DNA of 64,000 bases from Segatella copri (GTDB lineage Bacteria; Bacteroidota; Bacteroidia; Bacteroidales; Bacteroidaceae), in assembly GCF_019127135.1 (NCBI RefSeq), contig NZ_JAHOEA010000003.1, positions 1-64,000 on the forward strand, read 5' to 3'. The notes beneath the pieces are model-generated. The model searched no databases and had not been told where the DNA came from. It saw only the letters and a program-made list of their open reading frames with translations. The translations under genes and the position numbers were made by a program. Each line of letters begins with the position of its first letter. The first letter of the stretch is position 1. Positions 1 through 9,224 of this stretch are shown here, piece after piece.

Positions 1-230
1 ACCTTTCTAGGGATAGCTCCTTAAAAAGAGTAACCTAGTTAGGTATAATGGGTATTCGCTGACAACCCATATAGTGATAAAATAAAAAATGCGTAACTCA
101 TTTAGTGATAAGAAAAATAGATAGTAACATATTTAGTTTAACCATCCTAAAGGTGACAACTTTTTCACGTATAAGACAAAATCAAATTTGCTTCTCTAAG
201 TATTTTATCGCTACAACCTTATATATATTC

Positions 231-291
231 GTAAATTGCACTGAGTAGAGTGCAATTTACGTTAAAAATTGCACTCTACTCAGTGCAATTT
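231..291. repeat. Nested inverted repeats upstream of the first DUF4143 ATPase
   Basis: Two hairpins stand side by side. At 231-260 a 12-bp stem (GTAAATTGCACT) closes a 6-nt loop; at 266-291 a 10-bp stem (AAATTGCACT) closes a 6-nt loop. The two units are also inverted copies of each other, so four copies of TTGCACT/AGTGCAA lie in 61 nt. The second hairpin ends 13 nt before the -7 box and covers the -33 region. An operator, possibly for autoregulation, is an inference. Positions 1-230 are AT-rich and I see no gene or clear signal there. Confidence 0.8.
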
Positions 292-304
292 CGTATTTAA
301 TTTG

Positions 305-312
305 TATATTTG
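305..312 (+). promoter_or_regulatory. Bacteroidetes -7 box TATATTTG
   Basis: TATATTTG fits TAnnTTTG and lies 31 nt before the ATG at 344. No clear -33 TTTG is seen; the expected place is occupied by the inverted repeat. Confidence 0.6.
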
Positions 313-343
313 CACCCATAAAGAACAATATAACAGCCATAAT

Positions 344-1513
344 ATGGAACAATTACAAGCTACATTCGACAAATTGCTGAGAGAAACGAGTACTACGTTT
401 CATCGCTATATGTATAATCGCATCAATTGGGATGCTCGTATGATTGGATTAATGGGACCAAGAGGTGTCGGTAAAACAACTTTGGTGCTTCAACACATCA
501 AAGAACAACTACCAAGAAAAGACTCTCTCTATGTACAGGCAGAAGATTTTTATTTTGCCAGTCACAGACTCACCGAACTGGCAGATTCATTTGCAAAGAT
601 GGGAGGAAAGTATCTTTTCATTGATGAAATCCATAAATACAAGGATTGGGCAAGGGAGCTGAAATTGATATATGATTATCATTCTGAACTCCATATAATG
701 TTTACAGGGTCATCTGTTCTCGACATAGCAAAGGGGGCATTTGACCTGAGCCGTCGTGCACTTATGTACGAGATTCAAGGACTCTCGTATCGCGAATATC
801 TAGAACTCTTTCATGGAATCCATTTTCCTGTATGTACGTTAGACCAGCTCATGCAACAGGAAGTCGATATACCAAATGGTTTCTTGCCTCTAGAACATTT
901 CGCGGACTATCTGCAACGAGGATATTATCCTTTTTCTGATGGCGATATCAGAATGTATATTCAGCAAGTAGTCAATGCAACGATAGAAACCGATATTCCA
1001 CAATATGCAGACCTTACGGTTTCAACAGCAAGAAAGCTCAAAAGACTACTTGCCATCATCGCTCAAAGTGCGCCATTCAAGCCTAACATGAGCCAGATAG
1101 GAGGTCAACTTGAAGTTTCAAGAAACAATATAGCCGACCTTTGCGCCTACTTGGAGAAAGCAGGACTTATAGGGCAACTCCGTTCTTCAACAGGTGGCAT
1201 TCAAGGACTAGGCAAAGTGGATAAGATCTATCTGGATAATCCAACACTCATTTATACCCTTGCTGGAAAGAGTGTGGAGATAGGAACAGTTAGAGAAACT
1301 TTCTTCTTCAATCAGACACGCTCTCTCATGCCTGTCACAGTATCCCCTATATCAGATTTTCTGATTGACGGGAAATATACATTCGAGGTTGGCGGAAAGA
1401 AGAAAAAGCAAAATCAGCTACAGAACATAGAGAATGGATATGTGGTAAAGGATGATATAGAAACGGGCTATGGCAACATCATTCCATTATGGATGTTTGG
1501 CATGCTCTATTGA
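344..1513 (+). CDS. AAA ATPase, AAA_14/DUF4143 family
   Basis: A 389-residue protein of the widespread family with an N-terminal P-loop ATPase and a C-terminal DUF4143 (PD-(D/E)XK-like) part; the cellular role of the family is not settled. Walker A GPRGVGKTT is at about residues 38-46 and Walker B YLFIDEIH at about 94-101. A central stretch looks winged-helix-like and the C-terminus contains the FEVGGKKKK region typical of the DUF4143 nuclease-like fold. An open frame extends upstream to a TTG at 269, but that start lies inside the hairpin and before the -7 box, so ATG 344 is used. It is monocistronic and followed by a strong hairpin. Confidence 0.85.
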   Translation: MEQLQATFDKLLRETSTTFHRYMYNRINWDARMIGLMGPRGVGKTTLVLQHIKEQLPRKDSLYVQAEDFYFASHRLTELADSFAKMGGKYLFIDEIHKYKDWARELKLIYDYHSELHIMFTGSSVLDIAKGAFDLSRRALMYEIQGLSYREYLELFHGIHFPVCTLDQLMQQEVDIPNGFLPLEHFADYLQRGYYPFSDGDIRMYIQQVVNATIETDIPQYADLTVSTARKLKRLLAIIAQSAPFKPNMSQIGGQLEVSRNNIADLCAYLEKAGLIGQLRSSTGGIQGLGKVDKIYLDNPTLIYTLAGKSVEIGTVRETFFFNQTRSLMPVTVSPISDFLIDGKYTFEVGGKKKKQNQLQNIENGYVVKDDIETGYGNIIPLWMFGMLY

Positions 1514-1529
1514 TAGATAATCCTTGATT

Positions 1530-1574
1530 ACAGAAAAGATGACCCCACATTTTTTGCTCGGTCATCTTTTCTGT
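1530..1574. terminator. 15-bp hairpin after the ATPase gene
   Basis: Perfect 15-bp stem ACAGAAAAGATGACC with its complement at 1560-1574 and a 15-nt loop, starting 17 nt after the stop codon. No long T-run follows, so a processing or stability role is also possible. Confidence 0.6.
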
Positions 1575-1591
1575 TGCTATTCCCCAAACTT

Positions 1592-1690
1592 TCACCAATC
1601 CAATACGATAGTCTTATCTACATAGAGAAAGTCCTCCTCTCGAATCTCAGAGAAAGTCTGCATGCCTATTGGATATAACTTCGTTGCCAT
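1592..1690 (-). pseudogene. N-terminal remnant of an AAA-ATPase_like / PD-(D/E)XK nuclease gene
   Basis: A 32-codon minus-strand frame starts with an ATG at 1690 and reads MATKLYPIGMQTFSEI, then EEDFLYVDKT, before an early stop. The YPIG-x-F and YVDKT motifs are the conserved N-terminus of the AAA-ATPase_like (PF09820) family, which is normally about 500 residues. Everything after YVDKT, including the P-loop, is missing. A well-formed -7 box TATCTTTG at 1719-1726 (minus strand) remains upstream, so the promoter seems intact while the gene is gone. Confidence 0.7.
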
Positions 1691-1731
1691 ATTATCAACA
1701 ATTTACTATTTACGTTGGCAAAGATAAGCAA

Positions 1732-1764
1732 AAATCCCGAAACCGCCAAGCGATTTCGGGATTT
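1732..1764 (-). terminator. Terminator of the GH3-to-GH31 operon
   Basis: Perfect 11-bp stem AAATCCCGAAA / TTTCGGGATTT with an 11-nt loop. On the minus strand it is followed by a short T-run (TTTTTGC). It lies 88 nt after the GH31 stop. Confidence 0.7.
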
Positions 1765-1851
1765 ATTATGTATTCAACTGTGCACCCAATACCTTAAAGG
1801 GAATTTGATCACTCTATCAACGTCTATCAAAGAGTTTATATGATGTAACAC

Positions 1852-4389
1852 TTACAGCTGTATCTTTACAGCCTTTCCGTCATATTCCACACTCTTGTTT
1901 GCCTGCATAGGCTGATCGCCCGCTCCACTATTGGCATCCACCAATACGATATGGAATCTGCGATGCTGGAGCATTCCCTTATAGCTGCCCTTGCGTGGAG
2001 CGATGTTCAGGGTTCGGTCTGCTTCATTCCAAACAAACTGGATTTCAGAGAATTTACCCTTCTCGTAATTATAGTTGTCGCCCTCGTCCTCATAGAGCGT
2101 AAATTTACCATCAGCACCAGGATAGACACGGATTTCCAGCTCATCCCAAGGCTTCTCTGAACTATACTGCACTTCAGGACCGAATGGCAGGATGGTACCT
2201 GCCTTGATGAATACAGGCATGATGTCGATAGGACAAAGGCGCTGGATATCCTGACCGCCCTCATACTGGGTGTTGCTCCAGAAATCATACCATTTATTAC
2301 CCTTTGGCAAGTAAACATTCACAGGCGCAGCTGCCTTCCTTACATCAGGATAGATGGTATGGCCCTTCTTCTCCTTATCCTTCCAGGTGTATAAAGGATT
2401 GGTTACCGGCTTCACCAGGATGTTGCGGCCGAAGAGATACTCATCGTTCAGGCGGGAAGCCTTCTTGTCTGCCGCATAATCCATTACCAGGGCACGCATC
2501 ATGCTTCCGCTATTCTGTACACAGTCGCCAGCCGTACTGTAGATATAAGGCAAAAGTCGATAGCGCAGCTTGATGGCCTTAATCATAGCATCATAAGCCC
2601 AGTCGCCCTGCTTTCCGAATTCATACAGTTCGCTTACCATCGGCGAAGAACAGTGGTTGCGCATCAATGGCATGAAGGTTCCCCACTGCATCCAGCGGGT
2701 CTGCAGTTCCTGAATGGCAGGGTTCTTTGGATTCTGTTCAAACTCCCAGTAGAAGAAACCACCCAGGTCGGTATTCCAGAATGGGATACCGCAGAGCGAG
2801 AAGTTCAAGCCCGATGGAATCTGATTCTTCATCTCGTTCCAGGAAGCCAGCACATCACCGCTCCAGCAAATGGTGCCATAATGCTGAATACCGAGACTGC
2901 CGCTTCGGGTCATCTGGAGCGAACGCTTTGTGTTGCCCTTCATCGCTCTCTGGTGCTCATAGATGCTCTTGTTGTGCAACAATGGGAAGGCGTTCTTCAC
3001 GCCCAACCATGAACCATCGAAGGTCTGATAGTTCTCATCGCCCGGCTTCTCAAAATGGTCTGGCTCCGTAGAATCGGTCCACCAGGCATCAAAGCCCATC
3101 TGGTAGAGATGACTAAGATACTTCCAGTAGAGGTTGCGAGCCTTCGGATTGAAGACATCGTATGGCATCACGCCACTGTTTCTTGGCCACGTTTCAAAAG
3201 GAAGGAGGGCATTCATCTTCTTCAGTTCACGATACTGCTCTGTCCAAGGACCGAAACTTGCCCAGATGGAAATCATCAGATGGGCATCGTTCTTATGAAC
3301 ATACTTCACCATCTCTTCCGGACTCTTCAGGCGAGGTTCTCCCTGTGCCTTCATCTGCTTCATATCGGTAGGAAGATACTTGGCATAGGCTGGATCGCCC
3401 ACCTTATTAATATAATATGGGTTCTGGAACTTCATCGCATTCCAGTTGGAGTCGCATCCCCAATACTGCCAGTCCTGCACGATAGCATCGGTAGGAATCT
3501 TCAGTTCGCGATACTTATCCAATACGCCAGCCAGTTCATCGCTGGTCTTATAGCGTTCACGGCATTGCCAGAAGCCCATCGCCCATTTCGGGAACATCGT
3601 AGCCTGTCCGGTCAGTTCTCGGATGCTGGCGATGACTCCATCCTGCGTACCATCCTTGTACATGAAATAGTAGTCGGCGCAGGTTCCCACTTCGCTGGTG
3701 AAGGAAGTACATGATGGCTGGTTGCTATTGTTCTTGGATGCTACAATATCATTGAAATAAGTTTTTCCCGCATTGTCCCAGTAAAGACCATAGCCCTTCT
3801 CACTGGTGAAATAAGGGATGGCGATATAAGTGTTATGATTCCAGAGTTCAATATTCTGTCGACCACGCTGATTCATGTAAACATCGCGCAACTGTCCCAG
3901 GCCATAGATTGCCTCGTCATCAGCAAGACGGAAGTCCTGCTCTATGCGGTACTTGCCCTTGTTGGCTTCATCCTTGCGAGCTTCCAGACGAGTCTTCGTA
4001 TCGGTAAGCAGCAGCTTTCCATCCTTCGAAAGGAAGCGGATTTCGCCAGTCTGCTGATTCAGTTCGACGGAAATAAAACTAGAATTGATTTTTACAATAT
4101 CTCCGTTTTCCTGTATTTGAACGCCCTTCATCTGCTGAGGTTTCAAGATGACAGAATAGCTTTTCTTCTGAACAGGAGCACCAAGTCCGGCATCAGATTT
4201 CAAGATGCGGACGATGGATGGAGAATAAAATTCGATGGTTACATTCTGCTGAGCCACCTGACGGGTGATAGACTTGGCAGCCGTACCTTTCTGGGTGCCT
4301 GCCACCTTTACGCTCTTGGCGCTGAGTTCACTTGGAACGCCAACGACAGCGATGCCCAAAAGGGCAATGAGAGATAAATTCTTTAGCAT
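1852..4389 (-). CDS. GH31 family glycosidase, secreted (alpha-xylosidase or alpha-glucosidase type)
   Basis: An 845-residue secreted GH31 enzyme and last gene of the five-gene operon. The start is ATG 4389, which gives a signal peptide (MLKNLSLIALLGIAVVG); an upstream TTG at 4443 only adds a polar tail. Domains are an N-terminal mutarotase-like beta-sandwich, a TIM barrel and C-terminal beta domains with a DUF5110-like end (YEDEGDNYNYEKG). The catalytic nucleophile is probably the Asp in WWTDSTEPD (about residue 439) and the acid the Asp in CWSGDV. The WTDSTEPD form is common in alpha-xylosidases of gut Bacteroidetes. In a xylan locus the true substrate is uncertain. Confidence 0.85.
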   Translation of the reverse strand: MLKNLSLIALLGIAVVGVPSELSAKSVKVAGTQKGTAAKSITRQVAQQNVTIEFYSPSIVRILKSDAGLGAPVQKKSYSVILKPQQMKGVQIQENGDIVKINSSFISVELNQQTGEIRFLSKDGKLLLTDTKTRLEARKDEANKGKYRIEQDFRLADDEAIYGLGQLRDVYMNQRGRQNIELWNHNTYIAIPYFTSEKGYGLYWDNAGKTYFNDIVASKNNSNQPSCTSFTSEVGTCADYYFMYKDGTQDGVIASIRELTGQATMFPKWAMGFWQCRERYKTSDELAGVLDKYRELKIPTDAIVQDWQYWGCDSNWNAMKFQNPYYINKVGDPAYAKYLPTDMKQMKAQGEPRLKSPEEMVKYVHKNDAHLMISIWASFGPWTEQYRELKKMNALLPFETWPRNSGVMPYDVFNPKARNLYWKYLSHLYQMGFDAWWTDSTEPDHFEKPGDENYQTFDGSWLGVKNAFPLLHNKSIYEHQRAMKGNTKRSLQMTRSGSLGIQHYGTICWSGDVLASWNEMKNQIPSGLNFSLCGIPFWNTDLGGFFYWEFEQNPKNPAIQELQTRWMQWGTFMPLMRNHCSSPMVSELYEFGKQGDWAYDAMIKAIKLRYRLLPYIYSTAGDCVQNSGSMMRALVMDYAADKKASRLNDEYLFGRNILVKPVTNPLYTWKDKEKKGHTIYPDVRKAAAPVNVYLPKGNKWYDFWSNTQYEGGQDIQRLCPIDIMPVFIKAGTILPFGPEVQYSSEKPWDELEIRVYPGADGKFTLYEDEGDNYNYEKGKFSEIQFVWNEADRTLNIAPRKGSYKGMLQHRRFHIVLVDANSGAGDQPMQANKSVEYDGKAVKIQL

Positions 4390-4455
4390 ACTTCTGTTTA
4401 TTTTATTAGAGGGTTTATGATTGGGACGCTTCTCGATTGTCAATTCATCATGAAT

Positions 4456-5946
4456 TTATTGTTGCCTGAAATTCCATTTAGAATTATCGCTATTGAAATC
4501 GAAGGGAGCCAAGCCTGGGGTACAATCGCCGAGTGAAACCAATGCCAGTTTCTCTTCTGTGCCTGGCACAGCCTTCGGCATGATGCGATAGGTACCATCG
4601 GTAAGCTGCTCGATGCGCCAAAGCTGGGCATCTTCACCCGTAAACTCAGGTTTGGCAATGACATCATGCTGAGCGGTTGCGGTAAGATAGCGAGTAGTGC
4701 CTTCTATGCAGATTTTATAATAAGGACCACCCAGATAACCACCCTTTCCGGCAGGCATGATACTCCACTTCTGATGAGGGCGGAACATATAATCGTTCAT
4801 TCTTACCTTCACCTCGCCCTTAGGCCATTCTGCCTCTACCTCCTTCAAGGTCTGAGGTTCGATATTCTTCAGAGGCTTGGTCGGCTTGATCCAGAAAGGT
4901 TCGATATCCCGCTGCATTCTCACGAAATCTACGGCAATCTCCAGGGCATAACCTCTTCGTTCCGATTCTATCTCGTAGGTTCCGGCATGAAATTCATCAC
5001 CAGCCACAGGCCAGTCGTTCTTCCACAACAAAGGACGGATAGCCAACACGCTTCGTCCTCCCTGTCTGAAATCAGACTCATAGTGGAACGACATCTTTTC
5101 TACACCCTCTTCCTCAATATAGCGTCCGAAGTGACCGGGACCCGTCTTCAGATTGTTGGCAGCAATCACCATCTTTCCACCGCCCTGCAACATCTCTCTG
5201 CCCACATTATCTACGTATGGACCGGTTATCTTTCGCGAACGTCCCACCACGATATTGTAGGTAGAATTAGGACCATCGCAACAGGTGCCATGAGTGCCGA
5301 GAAGATAATACCAACCATTGCGGTAAATCAAATCAGTAGCTTCACAGTCGATGGCGATATTGACGGGTTCGTTGCCTTCCATCCGCTTACCTGTCTTCGG
5401 GTCGAGTTCTACCAGACGGATAAATCCGAAATAGGTACCATAACTGAGCCAGAGTCTGCCGGTAGTAGGATCGAGCAACAAGCCCGCATCAATGGCATCA
5501 CAATCTTCATCATCTAAGGATGAGGCAACCACCACCGGTTCAGTATATTTGAAATCAGGCGATTTCGGATCGAGCGTTTTGTTCCACATCGTCAGGACAT
5601 CACCGCGATGACTGCCTCCCAATCCACCACCCGTAGCACTGTAGGCTACAAGATAACGGTCGCCAATCTTCAACACATCAGGAGCCGCTCCTCTGCCGGG
5701 ACGAACAGCACCACCCTGCCAGGTCCAGCCATCCTCCGACCAGATTCCACCTTCACCCGTTCCAAAGGTATAATACTTTCCATCACACAGGGCAATGGTA
5801 GAAGGGTCATGAATGAAAGGTTCGCCCACCTGGGCTTCTGCCTCGTAAGCAGAGGAAGACAACAAGGCAACCAAAGCAGCGACATAAAGTTTCTGCTGAG
5901 CAGCAACCGGGCTAAAATATCTGAAAAATATATTGTTCTGTTTCAT
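4456..5946 (-). CDS. GH43 glycosidase with C-terminal ricin-type beta-trefoil
   Basis: A 496-residue secreted protein starting at ATG 5946; a GTG at 5967 is in frame but would overlap the upstream stop. A signal sequence precedes AEAQ. The five-blade GH43 propeller has the usual three acids: Asp in FIHDPSTI, Asp in IDAGLLLDP and Glu in CEATDLIYR. A C-terminal region of about 150 residues contains QLWRIEQLTDGTYRI, a QxW-like motif of ricin-type carbohydrate-binding domains. Likely arabinofuranosidase, arabinanase or xylosidase; family alone cannot decide. It sits 20 nt from the upstream gene and 66 nt from the GH31 start, within one operon. Confidence 0.85.
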   Translation of the reverse strand: MKQNNIFFRYFSPVAAQQKLYVAALVALLSSSAYEAEAQVGEPFIHDPSTIALCDGKYYTFGTGEGGIWSEDGWTWQGGAVRPGRGAAPDVLKIGDRYLVAYSATGGGLGGSHRGDVLTMWNKTLDPKSPDFKYTEPVVVASSLDDEDCDAIDAGLLLDPTTGRLWLSYGTYFGFIRLVELDPKTGKRMEGNEPVNIAIDCEATDLIYRNGWYYLLGTHGTCCDGPNSTYNIVVGRSRKITGPYVDNVGREMLQGGGKMVIAANNLKTGPGHFGRYIEEEGVEKMSFHYESDFRQGGRSVLAIRPLLWKNDWPVAGDEFHAGTYEIESERRGYALEIAVDFVRMQRDIEPFWIKPTKPLKNIEPQTLKEVEAEWPKGEVKVRMNDYMFRPHQKWSIMPAGKGGYLGGPYYKICIEGTTRYLTATAQHDVIAKPEFTGEDAQLWRIEQLTDGTYRIMPKAVPGTEEKLALVSLGDCTPGLAPFDFNSDNSKWNFRQQ

Positions 5947-5966
5947 AACTTTCTTTATTGATTGCA

Positions 5967-6671
5967 CTACTTCACGTGAATAGACAGGTTTCTGACAGGC
6001 TTGCCCTGTCCGTCGATGAATCGGACACAGAAGTCGCTCATACCAGGACCATTGATTACCGCACCACGAAGGATATTCCTACCTTTCTTCAAGGTAAGCT
6101 TCTTAGAAACCACATCATCGCGAACCATTCTTCGGTCGCCTTCGAGCATCACCGCCTCCTCGCCATTGAGCCACCACATGGAAGCACCATTCGAGCCAAC
6201 AGACAAGCGGACGTCTTTCATCTCCTCAGGGCAATCGATAATGGTAACCGCCCAGAACAAAACACCATACTTGGGCTTCTTAAACGAAGTAGCGAAACGG
6301 AAGAGCTTCACATTAAACAGCTTACTGTCCAGCGCATGCCATTTCAGTTTTTCCTTGCCCACCTTCACGACGGCTCCATCCTTAGGAACTGTTTCCATCT
6401 GTTTAGGGAAATACTGCGTATGGAATATCTCCTTCAGATAAGAATCAGTAAAAACGACATTGCTCTTGACCGGCATAGAGATGGGTTCCAGAAGCAACCA
6501 TCTCTGAATAAAGCCAGCCGCATTAGGCATGACAGGCTGCTTGCCGACAGGTCCGAAATAAGGATTAATGTCTACAGGTAATTCCTTATTTTGGGCATCC
6601 GCAGAGGAATGTCCAAAAAGGAATACACATAAACAAAACAATCTAACTATTTTATTGAAAAAGTTGTTCAT
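5967..6671 (-). CDS. Secreted protein of unknown function in the xylan operon
   Basis: A 234-residue protein with a signal peptide (VRLFCLCVFLFGHSSADAQ). I do not recognise a catalytic family. The second half (SVGSNGASMWWLNGEEAVM, KLTLKKGRNILRGAVINGPG) has the look of a beta-sandwich in which a WWLNGEE turn and a KGRN loop resemble accessory jelly-roll domains attached to esterases and glycosidases. The middle part (FIQRWLLLEPI, KWHALDSKLFNVKLFRFA) also resembles such accessory modules. It lies between GH43 and GH43-GH8 genes with gaps of 13-20 nt, so it is co-expressed with xylan enzymes. A binding or helper role is an inference. Confidence 0.7.
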   Translation of the reverse strand: MNNFFNKIVRLFCLCVFLFGHSSADAQNKELPVDINPYFGPVGKQPVMPNAAGFIQRWLLLEPISMPVKSNVVFTDSYLKEIFHTQYFPKQMETVPKDGAVVKVGKEKLKWHALDSKLFNVKLFRFATSFKKPKYGVLFWAVTIIDCPEEMKDVRLSVGSNGASMWWLNGEEAVMLEGDRRMVRDDVVSKKLTLKKGRNILRGAVINGPGMSDFCVRFIDGQGKPVRNLSIHVK

Positions 6672-6684
6672 AGACTATTCATTA

Positions 6685-9201
6685 TTATTGAGGTTCGATA
6701 ATCTGATAACGGCCACTCAGATGCATGAAGGCGAAGAGACGCAACAGTCCGTCGTAGTAGCCATCGAAGAAGCCTTCTTTATCTGGTTCATGCTTGGCAT
6801 TCCAGAAATGACTGACGAATTCCCTGCCCTTCACATGATTGCTGACCAATGATGCCGCAGCCGAAGTGGCAACAAAACCGATAGAATGGCGGAGTGCCTT
6901 AGGAGCTGTACCTGCCGGCAGAATATCTTCTACCATTGTGCCATCTACATTATACTGGTCCAGGAAAGAATCAATGCCCTTACTATACAGGAAGTTCTGC
7001 AGCGTATTGGCATATTTCTGCTGCCACTCCTTATCCTTACAAGCCCAGGAATAATCGAGCGCTATGTTCATTGGCACTCGCCATGAGTCATAACGGAAAG
7101 CATCACCCAACAACTGACCGGTCTTCATCAGACTGCCATCATAGTTGCAATAGTCCGGGTTCAAGCCCGTCTTCTCATTGATGCACTTATGCAGGAACTC
7201 ACGGCTTTTCTCAGCACACTCCTTCCAGAACTGGGAACGTCCGTCGTTAGCCCATTTCGCCCAAACCTCGTAAAAGGCAGGGAGATGGTAAGAAGGATCG
7301 GTAAACTTCCCGCCCCAATGATCGGGCGTAAAGGTGATGAGCTGATGTTCAAGATTGATAAGCGGAGCTGTGCGGTCCATTCCCGCCTTCTGCATGCTGC
7401 AATCCAGAATATGCTGCGCTTCCTTCAGATAGTTGATGTCTGTATCATTGCCCCATCGGTTGGATGCAAAGATGAGCGAAGTTACGAAATAGAGTTCACC
7501 ATCCGATGCGGCTCCCTGCGCATTTCTCGTTCCATCAGTCTTGCAGCTCCATGCGAAATAGCCCTTATAAGGTCCTTCCTGATGCTGCATGTATTTCTTG
7601 CTCCATCGCCAGAGACGGTCGAAGATGTCCTTCTTGTCAAACTGCACGGCAGCCATCATTCCATACGACATGCCTTCGGTTCTCACATCATTGTTCTTTA
7701 TATCGCTGACATATCCCATGGAATCGCCCACCTCGAAATAAACCTTGTTTTTACCATAGAACACATCATTGAACACTTCGTTCACCTTCTTGTCAATATC
7801 AGCCTGCTTATAGCCCATCTCGGCAAAGAGATTACGATACTGGTGAGTTTCGAAAGCTCCCTTTTCCCAAGGCAAAGCATCAAAGCCCAGCCAGTCAACC
7901 TCTACGTCGGCACCACTCTGCAAGGATACATGGAGAGCATGAACGCCCAAAGGAGCATGGAGCACCTGGGCACGGATATTCTTCCAGCCAGCCGACTTTG
8001 GAATCTTCACCTTAGCGATGATATTACCCTTCTTGCCATCGGCTCTGACTACGAGCACACCGCCCTTTGAAGACTTGGCACGAACGGTGATTTCTTCCAC
8101 CTTCTCATTACCGAAATCCACCTTATTATATATAAGAGCAGTATTCGATTTAGAGAAGAGAGTCTTCCATCCGGCGAAACAGTTGTTTTTATCCAGATAA
8201 TCAATACCAATACCCTTGCCTTGCAGCGCAGAATAGCGGTCAATCTGAATATGCGAACGTGCCTTCGTCAATCCCACACCTCTTAGTGTAGGTATCACCT
8301 TCTGTATCGTTCCGTCAGGATTGAAGTTCAGAGAGTCGACTCGCACCGAGCGGTTCTTGTCGAACTTAGGCGAATAATCATTATGATGATAGAAGAGATA
8401 CCACTGTCCCTGATATTCCACGATGCTATGATGATTGGTCCAGCACTTCGTAGGCGACTCATCCATGATGATGCCCTTGAATGTGAAAGGTCCCATCGGA
8501 TGGTCAGCCATGGCATAAGCCAGCGTTTCGGTTCCATCCTTTTCACGTACCCAAGGGAAGGTGAAATAATACTTACCGTTGCGCTCGAAGGCAAATGGGC
8601 CTTCCTTGAATCCCTCAGGCAATCCCTCTACAGGCTTAGGTTCCGAGGCAAGTTCCATCATGTCAGGTTTCAGCTTAGCCATGTGCAGACCAGCACCAGC
8701 CCAGTAGATATAAGCCTGTCCGTCCTTATCTATCAGCACACAAGGGTCTATGCCGTGCACACCCTCTATGGGGTTCCACATCGGCATAAACGGTCCTTCC
8801 GGTTGGTCAGCAACTGCCACGCCTATTCCGAATCCCTTCTCCTCCCCCTTGGGAGCGGCAGGGAAATAGAAGTAATATTTCCCGTCTTTCTCTACACAAT
8901 CAGGAGCCCACATCGTATAACTCCCATCCTGTACCCAAGGTACTTTATCCTGCGAAACGATGACTCCATGATCCTGCCATTCTGTAAGATTGGCAGAAGA
9001 GAAAACGTGATAATCTGCCATGCAGAACCATTCCTTCAGTTTCTCGATAGGACTCGGAATGTCATGAGAAGGATAAAGATACATCTTCCCATTGAACACG
9101 CGAGCCGTAGGATCAGCAGAATATTGTCCGCTGATTACCGGATTCTGAGCCGAAGCTCCTGTCGATAACGCCAGCATCAAGGCGCACATCCATGTCTTCA
9201 T
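6685..9201 (-). CDS. GH43-CBM6-GH8 fusion, secreted bifunctional xylan-oligosaccharide enzyme
   Basis: An 838-residue protein with signal peptide MKTWMCALMLALSTGASAQ. Residues about 20-310 are a GH43 propeller (Asp in YSADPTARV, Asp in HGIDPCVLI, Glu in EGPFAFERN). About 315-445 is a CBM6-like sandwich. From about 450 to the end is a GH8 domain of the reducing-end-xylose-releasing type (Rex): Glu in DVRTEGMSYGM is the expected acid and Asp in FRYDSWRVP the expected base. The enzyme could debranch or trim an oligosaccharide with GH43 and remove its reducing-end xylose with GH8. Both active sites look intact. Rex8 fusions to other xylan enzymes are known in Bacteroides (CE15-Rex8). Confidence 0.88.
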   Translation of the reverse strand: MKTWMCALMLALSTGASAQNPVISGQYSADPTARVFNGKMYLYPSHDIPSPIEKLKEWFCMADYHVFSSANLTEWQDHGVIVSQDKVPWVQDGSYTMWAPDCVEKDGKYYFYFPAAPKGEEKGFGIGVAVADQPEGPFMPMWNPIEGVHGIDPCVLIDKDGQAYIYWAGAGLHMAKLKPDMMELASEPKPVEGLPEGFKEGPFAFERNGKYYFTFPWVREKDGTETLAYAMADHPMGPFTFKGIIMDESPTKCWTNHHSIVEYQGQWYLFYHHNDYSPKFDKNRSVRVDSLNFNPDGTIQKVIPTLRGVGLTKARSHIQIDRYSALQGKGIGIDYLDKNNCFAGWKTLFSKSNTALIYNKVDFGNEKVEEITVRAKSSKGGVLVVRADGKKGNIIAKVKIPKSAGWKNIRAQVLHAPLGVHALHVSLQSGADVEVDWLGFDALPWEKGAFETHQYRNLFAEMGYKQADIDKKVNEVFNDVFYGKNKVYFEVGDSMGYVSDIKNNDVRTEGMSYGMMAAVQFDKKDIFDRLWRWSKKYMQHQEGPYKGYFAWSCKTDGTRNAQGAASDGELYFVTSLIFASNRWGNDTDINYLKEAQHILDCSMQKAGMDRTAPLINLEHQLITFTPDHWGGKFTDPSYHLPAFYEVWAKWANDGRSQFWKECAEKSREFLHKCINEKTGLNPDYCNYDGSLMKTGQLLGDAFRYDSWRVPMNIALDYSWACKDKEWQQKYANTLQNFLYSKGIDSFLDQYNVDGTMVEDILPAGTAPKALRHSIGFVATSAAASLVSNHVKGREFVSHFWNAKHEPDKEGFFDGYYDGLLRLFAFMHLSGRYQIIEPQ

Positions 9202-9224
9202 ACTATTAATTATGATACAGTTAC

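Noticed and set aside
1..230. Gene remnant at the left edge
   Set aside because: Only AT-rich DNA with a few AGTGATAA words; no frame or family motif.
269..343. TTG start for the first ATPase
   Set aside because: It lies in the hairpin and before the -7 box at 305.
3055..3714. Long plus-strand frames inside GH31 and similar long antisense frames inside other PUL genes (for example 7189-8070, 39636-40451)
   Set aside because: They are shadows of real genes on the other strand with no promoter or family motif.
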